DNA from: Petroclostridium sp. X23
Lineage (GTDB): Bacteria; Bacillota; Clostridia; SK-Y3
Length of the DNA stretch: 64,000 nucleotides
Direction of reading: 5' to 3'
Assembly: GCF_030013905.1 (NCBI RefSeq)
Contig: NZ_CP124862.1
Span: forward strand, 1,367,051-1,431,050
A model generated the notes under the pieces. The model did not search any database. It was not told the DNA's origin and saw only the letters and a program-made list of their open reading frames with translations. Positions 53,025 to 61,051 of this stretch are shown one piece after another. A program made the position numbers and the translations under genes. Position 1 is the stretch's first letter; each line of letters starts with the position of its first letter.

Positions 53025-54038
53025 TTAGTCTTGGATAAATGAATATGTACCGCCAATACCTTGCTCTATCGCTTTTTTGTATACGACACTCGCAACTGCA
53101 ATATCCATGGCACCGGTACCGATAGGGATACATACAATCTTGCCATCAGAGTAGTCGCCTATAGATTTCTTGCCGGTTGCAAGTTCACCAATTGTTGCGA
53201 AGATGCTGTTCTCTGTAATTTTCCCTTCCTCATTTAATTCTGCTAACGCGCCTCTGTGCAGACATTGTCCTACATGGTCTACAACAATCTTCTTGGCGTT
53301 GAGAAGCATTGCGTCATCGCATTCCTGATAGGAACCCATTGGGAATATTACCGTTCCAGGCTTAACCCATTCGTCAAGAAGGAATTTATCCTTGGACTGG
53401 GTTACACATACAATCGCATCGCCTTGAGCTGCTTCTTTAGGTGTATCGCAAACAATGATCTCTCCCTTAACAACATCCTTCATATTTTCTTTGTACTTCT
53501 CAGCCGCCTCCTTGGAAACATCATAAACTCTTACTTCCTCAATATCAAACCATTGGGAAATAGCCAATGTTTGTGTATGCCCCTGCATACCTGCACCGTA
53601 TAGGCCAATCTTAATAGATCTTCTTTCGGAACTGCCGCCATTGAAAATATATTTTAACCCAACAGCTGTCTGTGCGCCTGTCCGCATATTTGTAATGAAT
53701 GCGCCATCTAAAACGCAGGTGAAGTTTCCAACTTTCGGGTCAATCAGCATGATTAGGGAAGTAACGTATGGAAGACCCAACCTTTTTCTTTCACCCAGGT
53801 TTCCCCCGGCCCATTTGATCCCTGCAGTGTCAGTCCAGCCGATGTATGCCGGCATTGCATTCATAAATCCTTTATAAGGTGGAAATTCTGCAGTTTCACC
53901 CAGGTCAAGGTTTACTTTCGTAGGGTTAACGACCGTACCTTCTCCAAAACCCTGAAATGTTTTTTCACAGATTTCCACAATCTCTTTCATTGTGATTAGC
54001 TCTTTTACCTGATCTTGACTTAATAGTAAAGTGCTCAT
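53025..54038 (-). CDS. Ornithine cyclodeaminase/mu-crystallin family enzyme, copy 1
   Basis: This 337-residue protein has the same architecture: substrate-region IKWAGG and TNMRTGAQTAVGLKYI, Rossmann motif IGLYGAGMQGHTQTLAIS and GTGAMDIAVASVVYKKA. Compared with copy 2 the nucleotide loop and the dimer region are nearly the same, and it keeps one extra loop (NGGSSERRS). Expected to use NAD(P)H on an imine or cyclic/secondary amino acid. ATG 54038 behind ATGGAGG. It follows dctM by 115 bp. Confidence 0.88.
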   Translation of the reverse strand: MSTLLLSQDQVKELITMKEIVEICEKTFQGFGEGTVVNPTKVNLDLGETAEFPPYKGFMNAMPAYIGWTDTAGIKWAGGNLGERKRLGLPYVTSLIMLIDPKVGNFTCVLDGAFITNMRTGAQTAVGLKYIFNGGSSERRSIKIGLYGAGMQGHTQTLAISQWFDIEEVRVYDVSKEAAEKYKENMKDVVKGEIIVCDTPKEAAQGDAIVCVTQSKDKFLLDEWVKPGTVIFPMGSYQECDDAMLLNAKKIVVDHVGQCLHRGALAELNEEGKITENSIFATIGELATGKKSIGDYSDGKIVCIPIGTGAMDIAVASVVYKKAIEQGIGGTYSFIQD

Positions 54039-54152
54039 AGTAAATACCTCCATTTTAAAATAGTTGTTTTATTATTGTTAAACTCCTAAAACACTCTGTT
54101 TCATGGACTTTAACTGCTTTTTTAATAAGACTTTTTTGATATAATCAAATTA

Positions 54153-55454
54153 TTATAAATATCCGAACAATCCCGGCAGCCACAAAGACAATGCGGGCCA
54201 GAACGTAGTTAAAAATACTACCGGTACATAGCCAAATAGAAGGAGTATCATTGTAGGACCAAAGATCTCACTAAATTCGCATTTGCCGATTCTCATTCCG
54301 AGATATAAGATACTTGCATAAGGAGGAGTGACACCACCCATTGCAAGGTTAACACCCATCATAGCTGCAAATTGAATCGGGTTAATCCCCAGCTTCAGAA
54401 CAAGTGGCAATAGAATAGGTGCACATAGAATCATACCTGTGGCATCGTTAACAATCATTCCTACAACAAATAGGAATATGTTGATAATGATGAGCATCAC
54501 GATACGACTGCTGGTCATGCCAAAAAAGACATCAATAATCGCCTGGGGAACCTTTAACAGTACAAAGGTTTGACTTAACATCAGGCAGAAGATAATCATT
54601 GCCATAATAGCGCCTATGGATGACAAAGAATCCAATGTCAATCTATAAAACTCTTTGAGATTCATGTTGCGGTAAATCCAGAACCCAATAGGGATAGAAT
54701 ATATTGCTGCTACTGCTGCTGCTTCAGTTGGTGTGAACACCCCTCCATAAATACCGCCAAGGATAATCACAGGCATGAGCAGTGCAGGAAGTGCTACTAT
54801 ACCTCTGCGTCCGGCAATCTTAATCTTTTCATTAAAAGCTCTAGGCTCATCCAATACAAGGTCAAACTTCTTCGACCATATAAGATTGATAACACAGAAT
54901 AGCAGTGTAATTAATAAGCCTGGCCCTACAGTAGACAAGAAACATGCAAGAATGGAGGTTTCGGTAACCCATCCGTAAATGATCATAATGCCGCTAGGAG
55001 GGATTAAGAGTCCTAAAACCGAAGACACCGTAACCAACGCAGTAGAATATCCTCTCGGATAGCCTTGCTTAACCATACGGGGAATCATAACCGGACCGGT
55101 AGCCGCTACACCTGTGAAACCACTGCCCGAAATCGCTCCGATAACAGCACAGGTAGCGATACATACAACTCCGAGGCCACCTTTGACTCTGCCGATAAAA
55201 GAGTCTACAAAGTCAAGAAGCTTGGTTGCGATCCCACTTCCACCCATATATGAGCCTGCAAGGATAAACATTGGACTAGCTAGAAGCACCGGACTGATAC
55301 TCTGGCTGAACACCCACAGCATCATGCTCTTCATAGATATTCCACCAAACATGTACATAAAAAGAAGAGCACCACCAAAACAATACGGAAGGGGGATCTT
55401 TAACATTAAAAGAAGAATAAGAAGAATGACACATATGCCTACAACAAATAACAT
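54153..55454 (-). CDS. dctM: TRAP transporter large permease DctM
   Basis: This 433-residue membrane protein has 12 or more helices of the DctM/ion-transporter superfamily, with SGSGFTGVAATGPVMIPRMV and PPSGIMIIYGWVTETSI in the first repeat and NDATGMILCAPILLPLV and GGVTPPYASILYLGMRI in the second. These two repeats form the elevator transport core. The ATG overlaps the dctQ stop (TGATG), so the two are coupled. Confidence 0.95.
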   Translation of the reverse strand: MLFVVGICVILLILLLMLKIPLPYCFGGALLFMYMFGGISMKSMMLWVFSQSISPVLLASPMFILAGSYMGGSGIATKLLDFVDSFIGRVKGGLGVVCIATCAVIGAISGSGFTGVAATGPVMIPRMVKQGYPRGYSTALVTVSSVLGLLIPPSGIMIIYGWVTETSILACFLSTVGPGLLITLLFCVINLIWSKKFDLVLDEPRAFNEKIKIAGRRGIVALPALLMPVIILGGIYGGVFTPTEAAAVAAIYSIPIGFWIYRNMNLKEFYRLTLDSLSSIGAIMAMIIFCLMLSQTFVLLKVPQAIIDVFFGMTSSRIVMLIIINIFLFVVGMIVNDATGMILCAPILLPLVLKLGINPIQFAAMMGVNLAMGGVTPPYASILYLGMRIGKCEFSEIFGPTMILLLFGYVPVVFLTTFWPALSLWLPGLFGYL

Positions 55455-55981
55455 CAGTCGTTGCCCCCTTTCACTTTTGATTTAATATATATCACCAACG
55501 CCCTGGTATCAGTAAAAAAATCTATAATGGCGTAGATGGACATGAGCACCAACCCTATAAAAAGTGCGCTTTCACCAAAGAACATAGGAATGTACAAAAT
55601 ATCACTGAGTTTCCACTTGGTAAATGAATAATTAAAAAACCAATATGCCCAATATGTAAGCCATAGTGCAACAACCATCGAAAAAAGCGATTTGAAGATA
55701 TTAAACAACTTAAGTGTTTCTTCTCTTTTAATATACAATGTAAGAATACCGCATTCGATATGATTTCTTTGTTGTGAAGCATTAGCACCACCAATCATAT
55801 AAAGCCAGATGGTTGGAAAAATCAATAGTTCTTCAATACCCATAAGAGGTGCCTTAAATACATACCGCAGAATAACTTGGTACACAATTAGCAATGGAAC
55901 CGTTAAAGCAAGCAGCACACCAATAAAACGCTGAATAGAAACCAGTGTATTACTTACCTTTTTTAAACCAGAAAGGTTCAT
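55454..55981 (-). CDS. dctQ: TRAP transporter small permease DctQ
   Basis: This 175-residue protein has four transmembrane helices and the DctQ pattern, including RYVFKAPLMGIEELLIFPTI WLYMIGGANAS (helix II with charged EE) and the conserved N-terminal VLLALTVPLLIVYQVIL. It pairs with DctM. Start ATG 55981 at AAGGAGTGAG. It is 147 bp after the opine dehydrogenase-like gene. Confidence 0.93.
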   Translation of the reverse strand: MNLSGLKKVSNTLVSIQRFIGVLLALTVPLLIVYQVILRYVFKAPLMGIEELLIFPTIWLYMIGGANASQQRNHIECGILTLYIKREETLKLFNIFKSLFSMVVALWLTYWAYWFFNYSFTKWKLSDILYIPMFFGESALFIGLVLMSIYAIIDFFTDTRALVIYIKSKVKGGND

Positions 55982-56128
55982 ACTTCTCACTCCTTCTTCT
56001 AAATATTGTATAATTAACTATAAAACACAATACCCATGGCATGCCTCCTTTATAATCAGTTTCATATGCTCTTTGAGCTTTAATATGGAATGTGAAGAAC
56101 TAAAAACAAAAAGCTGATAACTCACAAC

Positions 56129-57211
56129 TCATTTTATGTACTTTAAAAGACTTTCTCTATCCATCCCGCTAATACCCAGTTTTTCTAAAGTTCTTCCATT
56201 TGATCTGAAATCTCTATTAAGAAGGGTTGACGCGAGATCTATTGTCATATCCATTATAGGCGTTTTGACGTTTACTAGTTTTGCTAATTCGGTCATGGGT
56301 ACAAGCCCCATCGGTACATCCTCTGTTAATAATCTGCTCTCAACCTTTTCAGGTGCATTAACAATTTCGTAAGCACTTATATTTTTAAACATCTTGCATA
56401 AACTATCACCCTGAGCTTTATAGTAAGTATACATACTATCTTTAATACTCTTAACCTTAATTCCCAAAGCTCTGCATATTTCCATTCTTTCAGTATCTGT
56501 CTTCTCAACCAGATTTCCAATTGTAGGCGTAATACCGTCATAATAATATTTGAAGCTGCCACCGGTCGCTTCGATCCATCCGGTATTAAGGATCACCGGA
56601 AGAGGATGAACAACCGCATTCATATTGCTCATATCAGATGTTAAGACATTCTCTTCTTTCACTAGTTGTGGATAAGCCTCATGCATGATATCGATAATCT
56701 CATCAACATCTGATGAAGGAAGTGCTGCAATAGGCATTACTTCTTTTACGCCTCCAATCACCGCGGTCCCCGAGGCATCAATCCGTGAAGCATAAAAAAG
56801 ACTGTTTGTCTCTGCAAGCTTTATGCTGCAATTGCACTTTTTATCGTTTAGCACTCTCCTGAACTCAAGTGCCCCGCCTGTTGATCCAGGACATAACACA
56901 ATAACCTGATCATTATGAAGTATAGATGATAAATTCTCTGCGATATACTCATGAGCAAACGCCGGTAGCACTACAAGAATTACGTCTGCATTCTCCACAG
57001 CTTCCTTAAGATCTGTGGTAATAATATCTATTTTCGCAAATCCGTTTAATGAAACGCCCTTTAGAGCAATCCCGCCTCTTGTTTTTATGGGCTCAATGAC
57101 ATGCTCATATCTGTCGTATAGACTGACTTGATAACCTCTTAGCTTAAGATATGCACTAACACATTGTCCACCGTTTCCGGCGCCGAGAACCGCGTAATTT
57201 AACTTTCTCAT
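56129..57211 (-). CDS. Octopine/nopaline dehydrogenase family enzyme
   Basis: This 360-residue NAD(P)-dependent enzyme has an N-terminal Rossmann domain with AVLGAGNGGQCVSAYLKLRG and VILVVLPAFAHEYIAENL, and a C-terminal opine-dehydrogenase domain with AVVHPLPVILNTGWIEATGG, in which the His of VHP is the expected catalytic residue. The family oxidatively cleaves N-(carboxyalkyl) amino acids to an amino acid and a 2-oxo acid, or makes them. With a transporter beside it, a catabolic direction is more likely. It appears to be the first gene of the group; the 5' region 57212-57780 shows no second gene. Confidence 0.9.
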   Translation of the reverse strand: MRKLNYAVLGAGNGGQCVSAYLKLRGYQVSLYDRYEHVIEPIKTRGGIALKGVSLNGFAKIDIITTDLKEAVENADVILVVLPAFAHEYIAENLSSILHNDQVIVLCPGSTGGALEFRRVLNDKKCNCSIKLAETNSLFYASRIDASGTAVIGGVKEVMPIAALPSSDVDEIIDIMHEAYPQLVKEENVLTSDMSNMNAVVHPLPVILNTGWIEATGGSFKYYYDGITPTIGNLVEKTDTERMEICRALGIKVKSIKDSMYTYYKAQGDSLCKMFKNISAYEIVNAPEKVESRLLTEDVPMGLVPMTELAKLVNVKTPIMDMTIDLASTLLNRDFRSNGRTLEKLGISGMDRESLLKYIK

Positions 57212-57780
57212 ATTGACATCTCCTCACTATTATGCAATAAGTAGAACATCTGATATTTCAGTGTCCTTAATTTATATATATTGACTACGAGAATACGATA
57301 TGCATACATCAAGTATACGCGCTGAACAAAATAAGATACAACAAATACAGGATATACCAAAACCAGAATATCCCTTCCAACCAATCTTAATATTTTTATT
57401 ATTACACTTTATGTGAAAACCTCTGTTACTGTTAAATATATAAAATATCAAAAAATCGCGAACTATCATTATAAAGAATAATTCACGACTTCATCGCCAT
57501 ATATATTAAAATTTATTTTATTATATATGATGTATATTATTAAGTCAATATCCAAATGACTATAAAATATAAAAAACGCCCGATAGATAAATTATTTTTT
57601 CCATAATTCAGTATATCAAAACGACTTTGGTAATACTATAAAATGTAAAAAAACTAACTCGCCTATTAAAGCTGGCTATCAATATATTTCCATTACTGCA
57701 TATGACTACGCCCTAGAAGTTAAAAAAAATATATTTACCTTTTAAAACATAAAAGTACTTTGAAAAAGTGTAGGAATAAT
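57212..57780. other. Gene-free stretch upstream of the opine operon
   Basis: The 570 bp are AT-rich. A GTATAC/GTATGC pair near 57300-57320 could be an operator for the GntR protein. I see no gene or strong promoter otherwise. Confidence 0.3.
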
Positions 57781-57803
57781 GTTTACTTTCATTTGTTTTA
57801 TGC

Positions 57804-57903
57804 TATAATATAGGTAAAGGCAATCGGACCGCATGATGCGATTGCCATTTGAATGTAATTATAAAATAATCACTCTACTGGCCGGCAGGGTGATTATTTT
57901 TTT
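57804..57903 (+). ncRNA. Antisense antitoxin RNA of a type I toxin module
   Basis: An extended -10 (TGCTATAAT, 57801-57809) starts a plus-strand RNA of about 90 nt. It contains the hairpin GGCAATCG/CGATTGCC (57819-57846) and ends at a terminator (57864-57903). Its 3' end overlaps the end of the convergent toxin gene at 57894. This layout, with hairpin and 3'-3' overlap, is that of TxpA/RatA-type modules. Confidence 0.6.
57864..57903. terminator. Shared bidirectional terminator of toxin and antisense RNA
   Basis: AAATAATCACTCT (57864-57876) pairs with AGGGTGATTATTT (57887-57899). T runs on the plus strand (57897-57903) and AT-rich sequence on the minus strand let it serve both RNAs. Confidence 0.6.
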
Positions 57904-57980
57904 GTCCTGAAATTCAAGACTGCTATAACGAACATTCCAAACAGTATCATCAAAGACAATACCTGGTATGTATTCATCAT
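57894..57980 (-). CDS. 28-residue holin-like type I toxin
   Basis: MMNTYQVLSLMILFGMFVIA then VLNFRTKK: a short N-terminus, a single transmembrane helix and a basic tail. It matches the pattern of the putative holin-like/TxpA peptides of Firmicutes (TYExLSLMIxFGxxVI). GGAGG lies 9 nt before the ATG, inside a CCACCT/AGGTGG stem of the mRNA. The gene is in the standard layout opposite an antisense RNA. Confidence 0.72.
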   Translation of the reverse strand: MMNTYQVLSLMILFGMFVIAVLNFRTKK

Positions 57981-57989
57981 AGGCAACCA

Positions 57990-58022
57990 CCTCCTTCCTG
58001 CGAAGGAATAAAGGTGGCAACC
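57990..58022 (-). promoter_or_regulatory. Ribosome-site-sequestering stem of the toxin mRNA
   Basis: In the toxin RNA, CCACCT upstream pairs with AGGTGG containing the ribosome site, and an inner CCTTC/GAAGG stem closes on a GCA loop. Such occlusion is usual for type I toxins and keeps translation low. Confidence 0.5.
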
Positions 58023-58125
58023 ACACCCTGCTTTATCCAACTGCCCTGTCCATATGATATCATAAATGCAGATATACCTGCAATATAGAAGCTACACATC
58101 ATCGAATTAATATTAAAAATAAAAA

Positions 58126-58156
58126 ATCAAGGATTTAATTGAACAAATCCTTGATT
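58126..58156 (-). terminator. Terminator of tRNA-Pro
   Basis: ATCAAGGATTT and AAATCCTTGAT pair around a 9-nt loop with a T run on the minus strand, 5 nt after the tRNA. Confidence 0.8.
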
Positions 58157-58160
58157 TTTC

Positions 58161-58236
58161 TGGTCGGAGTGGAGAGACTCGAACTCTCGGCCTCTTGGTC
58201 CCGAACCAAGCACGCTACCACCTGCGCTACACCCCG
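58161..58236 (-). tRNA. tRNA-Pro(CGG)
   Basis: Acceptor CGGGGTG/CACTCCG (one mismatched or wobble pair), anticodon stem CTTGG/CCAAG with loop TTCGGGA (CGG), T arm GAGAG-TTCGAGT-CTCTC and encoded CCA. Its promoter (TTGACG, 17 nt, TATAAT at 58254-58249) is inside the left 147-bp repeat. Confidence 0.95.
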
Positions 58237-58248
58237 AAATACTTTAAA

Positions 58249-58395
58249 ATTATAGCACTAAAAATTGTTCTCGTCAATCCCTTTAAAGCGTGTTTTCAGA
58301 TATTTATTTTCTTTTTCTTTTCTTTTTTCTTTGATTTAGTTGTCTTATCAAAGCCTCATTATTCAGCATACTTTTTAGCTACTTTGCGGGATAAA
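58249..58395. repeat. 147-bp direct repeat, left copy
   Basis: Identical to 60508-60654. It begins exactly at the -10 box of the tRNA-Pro promoter and covers its -35. I read it as a long target-site duplication made by the IS1634-like element. Confidence 0.9.
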
Positions 58396-60507
58396 CGGGT
58401 TTTCAACACTTCCTTCAATAGAATATAAACTGATAAAGTCAGGAGATGCTCTAAATATAAGGCTATCCTGATTTTTTTGTTGTCAAATTTTGCATTAAAT
58501 ATGTTGTATGGTGTTGTATTTTATGATATAATAGAAGTGGAGGTGTAATATGAAGCTAAACTATGATAGAAAATCCAAAGATCCAACTTACTTTATCCAG
58601 ATGGGAATCAGAAATGGGAAAAAAACCACAACAAAAAATGTAAAACGAATCGGAAAGCATTCTGAGTTGCTGGTCATCACCCCTGATCCTCTTGCATATG
58701 CAAAAAAGCAGGTGGAAGAATTCAACAAAGAGTACCAGGAAGGGAAAATAGACATGAGTTTCAAGGTTGATTATACTGAGAAACTCTCAGCCACCAAAGA
58801 TATCTCTTCTAGATCCGCTCTCCTAAATGTTGGATATTTTGTTCTGCAAAATATATATCATGACCTCAAACTGTCGGATTTCTTTAAGGATATAAAAAGC
58901 AATTCCAAGATCACTTTTGATTGCAATACCATCAATCGTTTCCTTACATTTGCAAGGATTCTGGATCCTAAATCAAAGTTAGGGACCTTTGACAGGCTTG
59001 ATTCCTATTACGAAATGCCCTCTTTCGAGTACCAGCATATATTGCGTTTCATGGATTTACTGGAAGAACACTACGACAACTATCTAGAGCATTTGTACAC
59101 CAACAGTGAAAGTATCATCAAGAAAAACACGTCTGTATGCTATTTTGACTGCACCAATTATTACTTTGAGTCAGAAGATGAAGACGATGAATATGTAGAT
59201 GAAGCCACCGGCGAGATTTTGAAAGGTCTTCGCAGATATGGTCCTTCCAAAGAACATCGACCCAATCCAATTGTTCAGATGGGATTATTCGTGGACGGAA
59301 ACGGGATTCCTATATCTATGTGCATCAACTCAGGCTCTGACAATGAGCAGAAATGTGCTGTTCCATTGGAACAGAAAATCACAAAAATGTTTAACAATAA
59401 GCAATTCATTTATTGTGCAGATGCAGGGCTTGGCTCATTTAATATACGAAAATTCAATTCCATGGGAGGAAGGGCATTTATAGTAACCCAGTCTGTGAAA
59501 AAACTTTCCGACAAACTGCAGAAAGCTGTTTTTAATGATTATGATTATCGGCGCATTTCTGATGATTCTCCTATTACCATCAGCCGCATGAAGGAATTCG
59601 ACAGATTTAACAAAGAAAACCTGCCTCTTTATAACGATACTGTTTATAAAATCATAGATGCAGACAATGCCATAGATGTTGGTCTGTACGAGGAAAAAAT
59701 ATATAAGAATGGTAAGTCCAGAATGGTAAAATCAAAGGCACTTCTGAAACAGAAAATCATCATCACATTTTCAAGAAAAATGATGGAATACCAAAGACAT
59801 ATAAGAAATGCCCAGATTGAACGGGCTAAAAACATCCTCAACAATAAAAATGTAGAGGATGTAAAAAAAGGACCTCATGATGTCACACGTTTTATCAAGA
59901 GGACATCTAAAGGTCAAGACGGTGAAAAAGCTTCTGACTACTATGAAATTGACCATTCCATCATTGATAGAGAAGAAAAATACGATGGCTACTATGCAGT
60001 CGCCACAAATCTAGAAGATGATGCTAAATCAATACTTGCGGTAAATTCAAAGCGCTATAAAATTGAGGATTGTTTTCGGGTACTGAAAACCAATTTCAAT
60101 GCCAGACCAGTTTATCACAGAAATCGCAACCGGATTATCGCACACTTCATGGTCTGCTATACTGCTTTACTGATTTATCGGCTGCTTGAAAACAAACTGG
60201 ATCAGTATGGAACACATTTCACTACAGATAATATTCTTGACACGCTACGAAACATGAATGTTATGAATACACAGGACGCTTTTTATACAGCAACATACAC
60301 AGGAAGTCAGGTATGTACGGCATTAAACGGAATATTTAACTTAGGATTAGACAAGAAATTCTATCTACCAAAGGAACTAAACAAAAAAATAAAAAAAATT
60401 TTCAATTAACTATTCCATACAACATCTTTAAAATAAGAAAAGAGAAGGAAAGTGGCAATTTAAGCGAGGTTCCTTCTCTAAATTTTTGCGTAACTGTCGA
60501 AAACGAG
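58396..60507 (+). mobile_element. IS1634-family insertion sequence, 2112 bp
   Basis: The element lies exactly between the two 147-bp repeats. Its ends are imperfect inverted repeats: CGGGTTTTCAACACTT at the left and, in complement, CTCGTTTTCGACAGTT at the right. It carries one transposase gene. Hairpins TCAGGA/TCCTGA followed by seven T (58438-58480) and AGAGAAGGAA/TTCCTTCTCT (60439-60480) insulate it from outside transcription. Confidence 0.88.
58550..60409 (+). CDS. IS1634/IS4-superfamily DDE transposase
   Basis: This 619-residue transposase has an RNase H-like DDE core. Asp in CYFDCTNYYFES, Asp in FIYCADAGLGSFNIRKF and, after an insertion of the IS4 superfamily, Glu in RYKIEDCFRVLKTNF; YREK-like NARPVYHRNRNRIIAHFMVC follows. 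The GGAGGTG ribosome site precedes ATG 58550. It is full length, so probably functional. Confidence 0.92.
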   Translation: MKLNYDRKSKDPTYFIQMGIRNGKKTTTKNVKRIGKHSELLVITPDPLAYAKKQVEEFNKEYQEGKIDMSFKVDYTEKLSATKDISSRSALLNVGYFVLQNIYHDLKLSDFFKDIKSNSKITFDCNTINRFLTFARILDPKSKLGTFDRLDSYYEMPSFEYQHILRFMDLLEEHYDNYLEHLYTNSESIIKKNTSVCYFDCTNYYFESEDEDDEYVDEATGEILKGLRRYGPSKEHRPNPIVQMGLFVDGNGIPISMCINSGSDNEQKCAVPLEQKITKMFNNKQFIYCADAGLGSFNIRKFNSMGGRAFIVTQSVKKLSDKLQKAVFNDYDYRRISDDSPITISRMKEFDRFNKENLPLYNDTVYKIIDADNAIDVGLYEEKIYKNGKSRMVKSKALLKQKIIITFSRKMMEYQRHIRNAQIERAKNILNNKNVEDVKKGPHDVTRFIKRTSKGQDGEKASDYYEIDHSIIDREEKYDGYYAVATNLEDDAKSILAVNSKRYKIEDCFRVLKTNFNARPVYHRNRNRIIAHFMVCYTALLIYRLLENKLDQYGTHFTTDNILDTLRNMNVMNTQDAFYTATYTGSQVCTALNGIFNLGLDKKFYLPKELNKKIKKIFN

Positions 60508-60654
60508 ATTATAGCACTAAAAATTGTTCTCGTCAATCCCTTTAAAGCGTGTTTTCAGATATTTATTTTCTTTTTCTTTTCTTTTTTCTTTGATTTAGTT
60601 GTCTTATCAAAGCCTCATTATTCAGCATACTTTTTAGCTACTTTGCGGGATAAA
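60508..60654. repeat. 147-bp direct repeat, right copy
   Basis: Exact copy of 58249-58395. It therefore contains an orphan copy of the tRNA-Pro promoter (-35 and -10) pointing leftward into the insertion sequence. Confidence 0.9.
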
Positions 60655-60759
60655 TTCTTTTTTTGTTATATACTATTTCGACGATTGCAAGACTGATTTT
60701 ATTCTATATAAGTTGAATTAAATAATTCGACTATTAGTCTAATATTCATGTTGATGATT

Positions 60760-60842
60760 AGTAGGACCGTATGGAAATACGGCCGAAAACAGGAATACAG
60801 ACATAGGACATTTAATCGGACGTATTGCCATACGTCCCTACA
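60760..60842. repeat. GTAGGRCGTATG-type palindromic repeat
   Basis: GTAGGACCGTATGGAAATAC at the left and the near-complementary GTATTGCCATACGTCCCTAC at the right frame a 30-nt middle. Each arm has its own small hairpin (CCGTAT/ATACGG, GGACGTAT/ATACGTCC). It is an extragenic palindromic element. The rest of 60655-61051 shows nothing else. Confidence 0.55.
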
Positions 60843-61051
60843 TGTTTTGCATAATTAGATCGTTACAAATATTTAATTTATCATATATATATTTTTCACA
60901 ATTATTGTAAATAATACTTAAAACATTATTTTAGTCATAAATGTATTAGTTTATGTCTTTTTTTCAGAATATTTATTATTTTAATATGGAATGAATAAGT
61001 TTACTCAAATATGCCGACTTATTATTGAAATGAAAGGATTGCTAACTCAAA

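Noticed and set aside
57272..57469. 65-residue minus-strand ORF upstream of the opine dehydrogenase gene
   Set aside because: No ribosome site, biased AT-rich composition and no family pattern.
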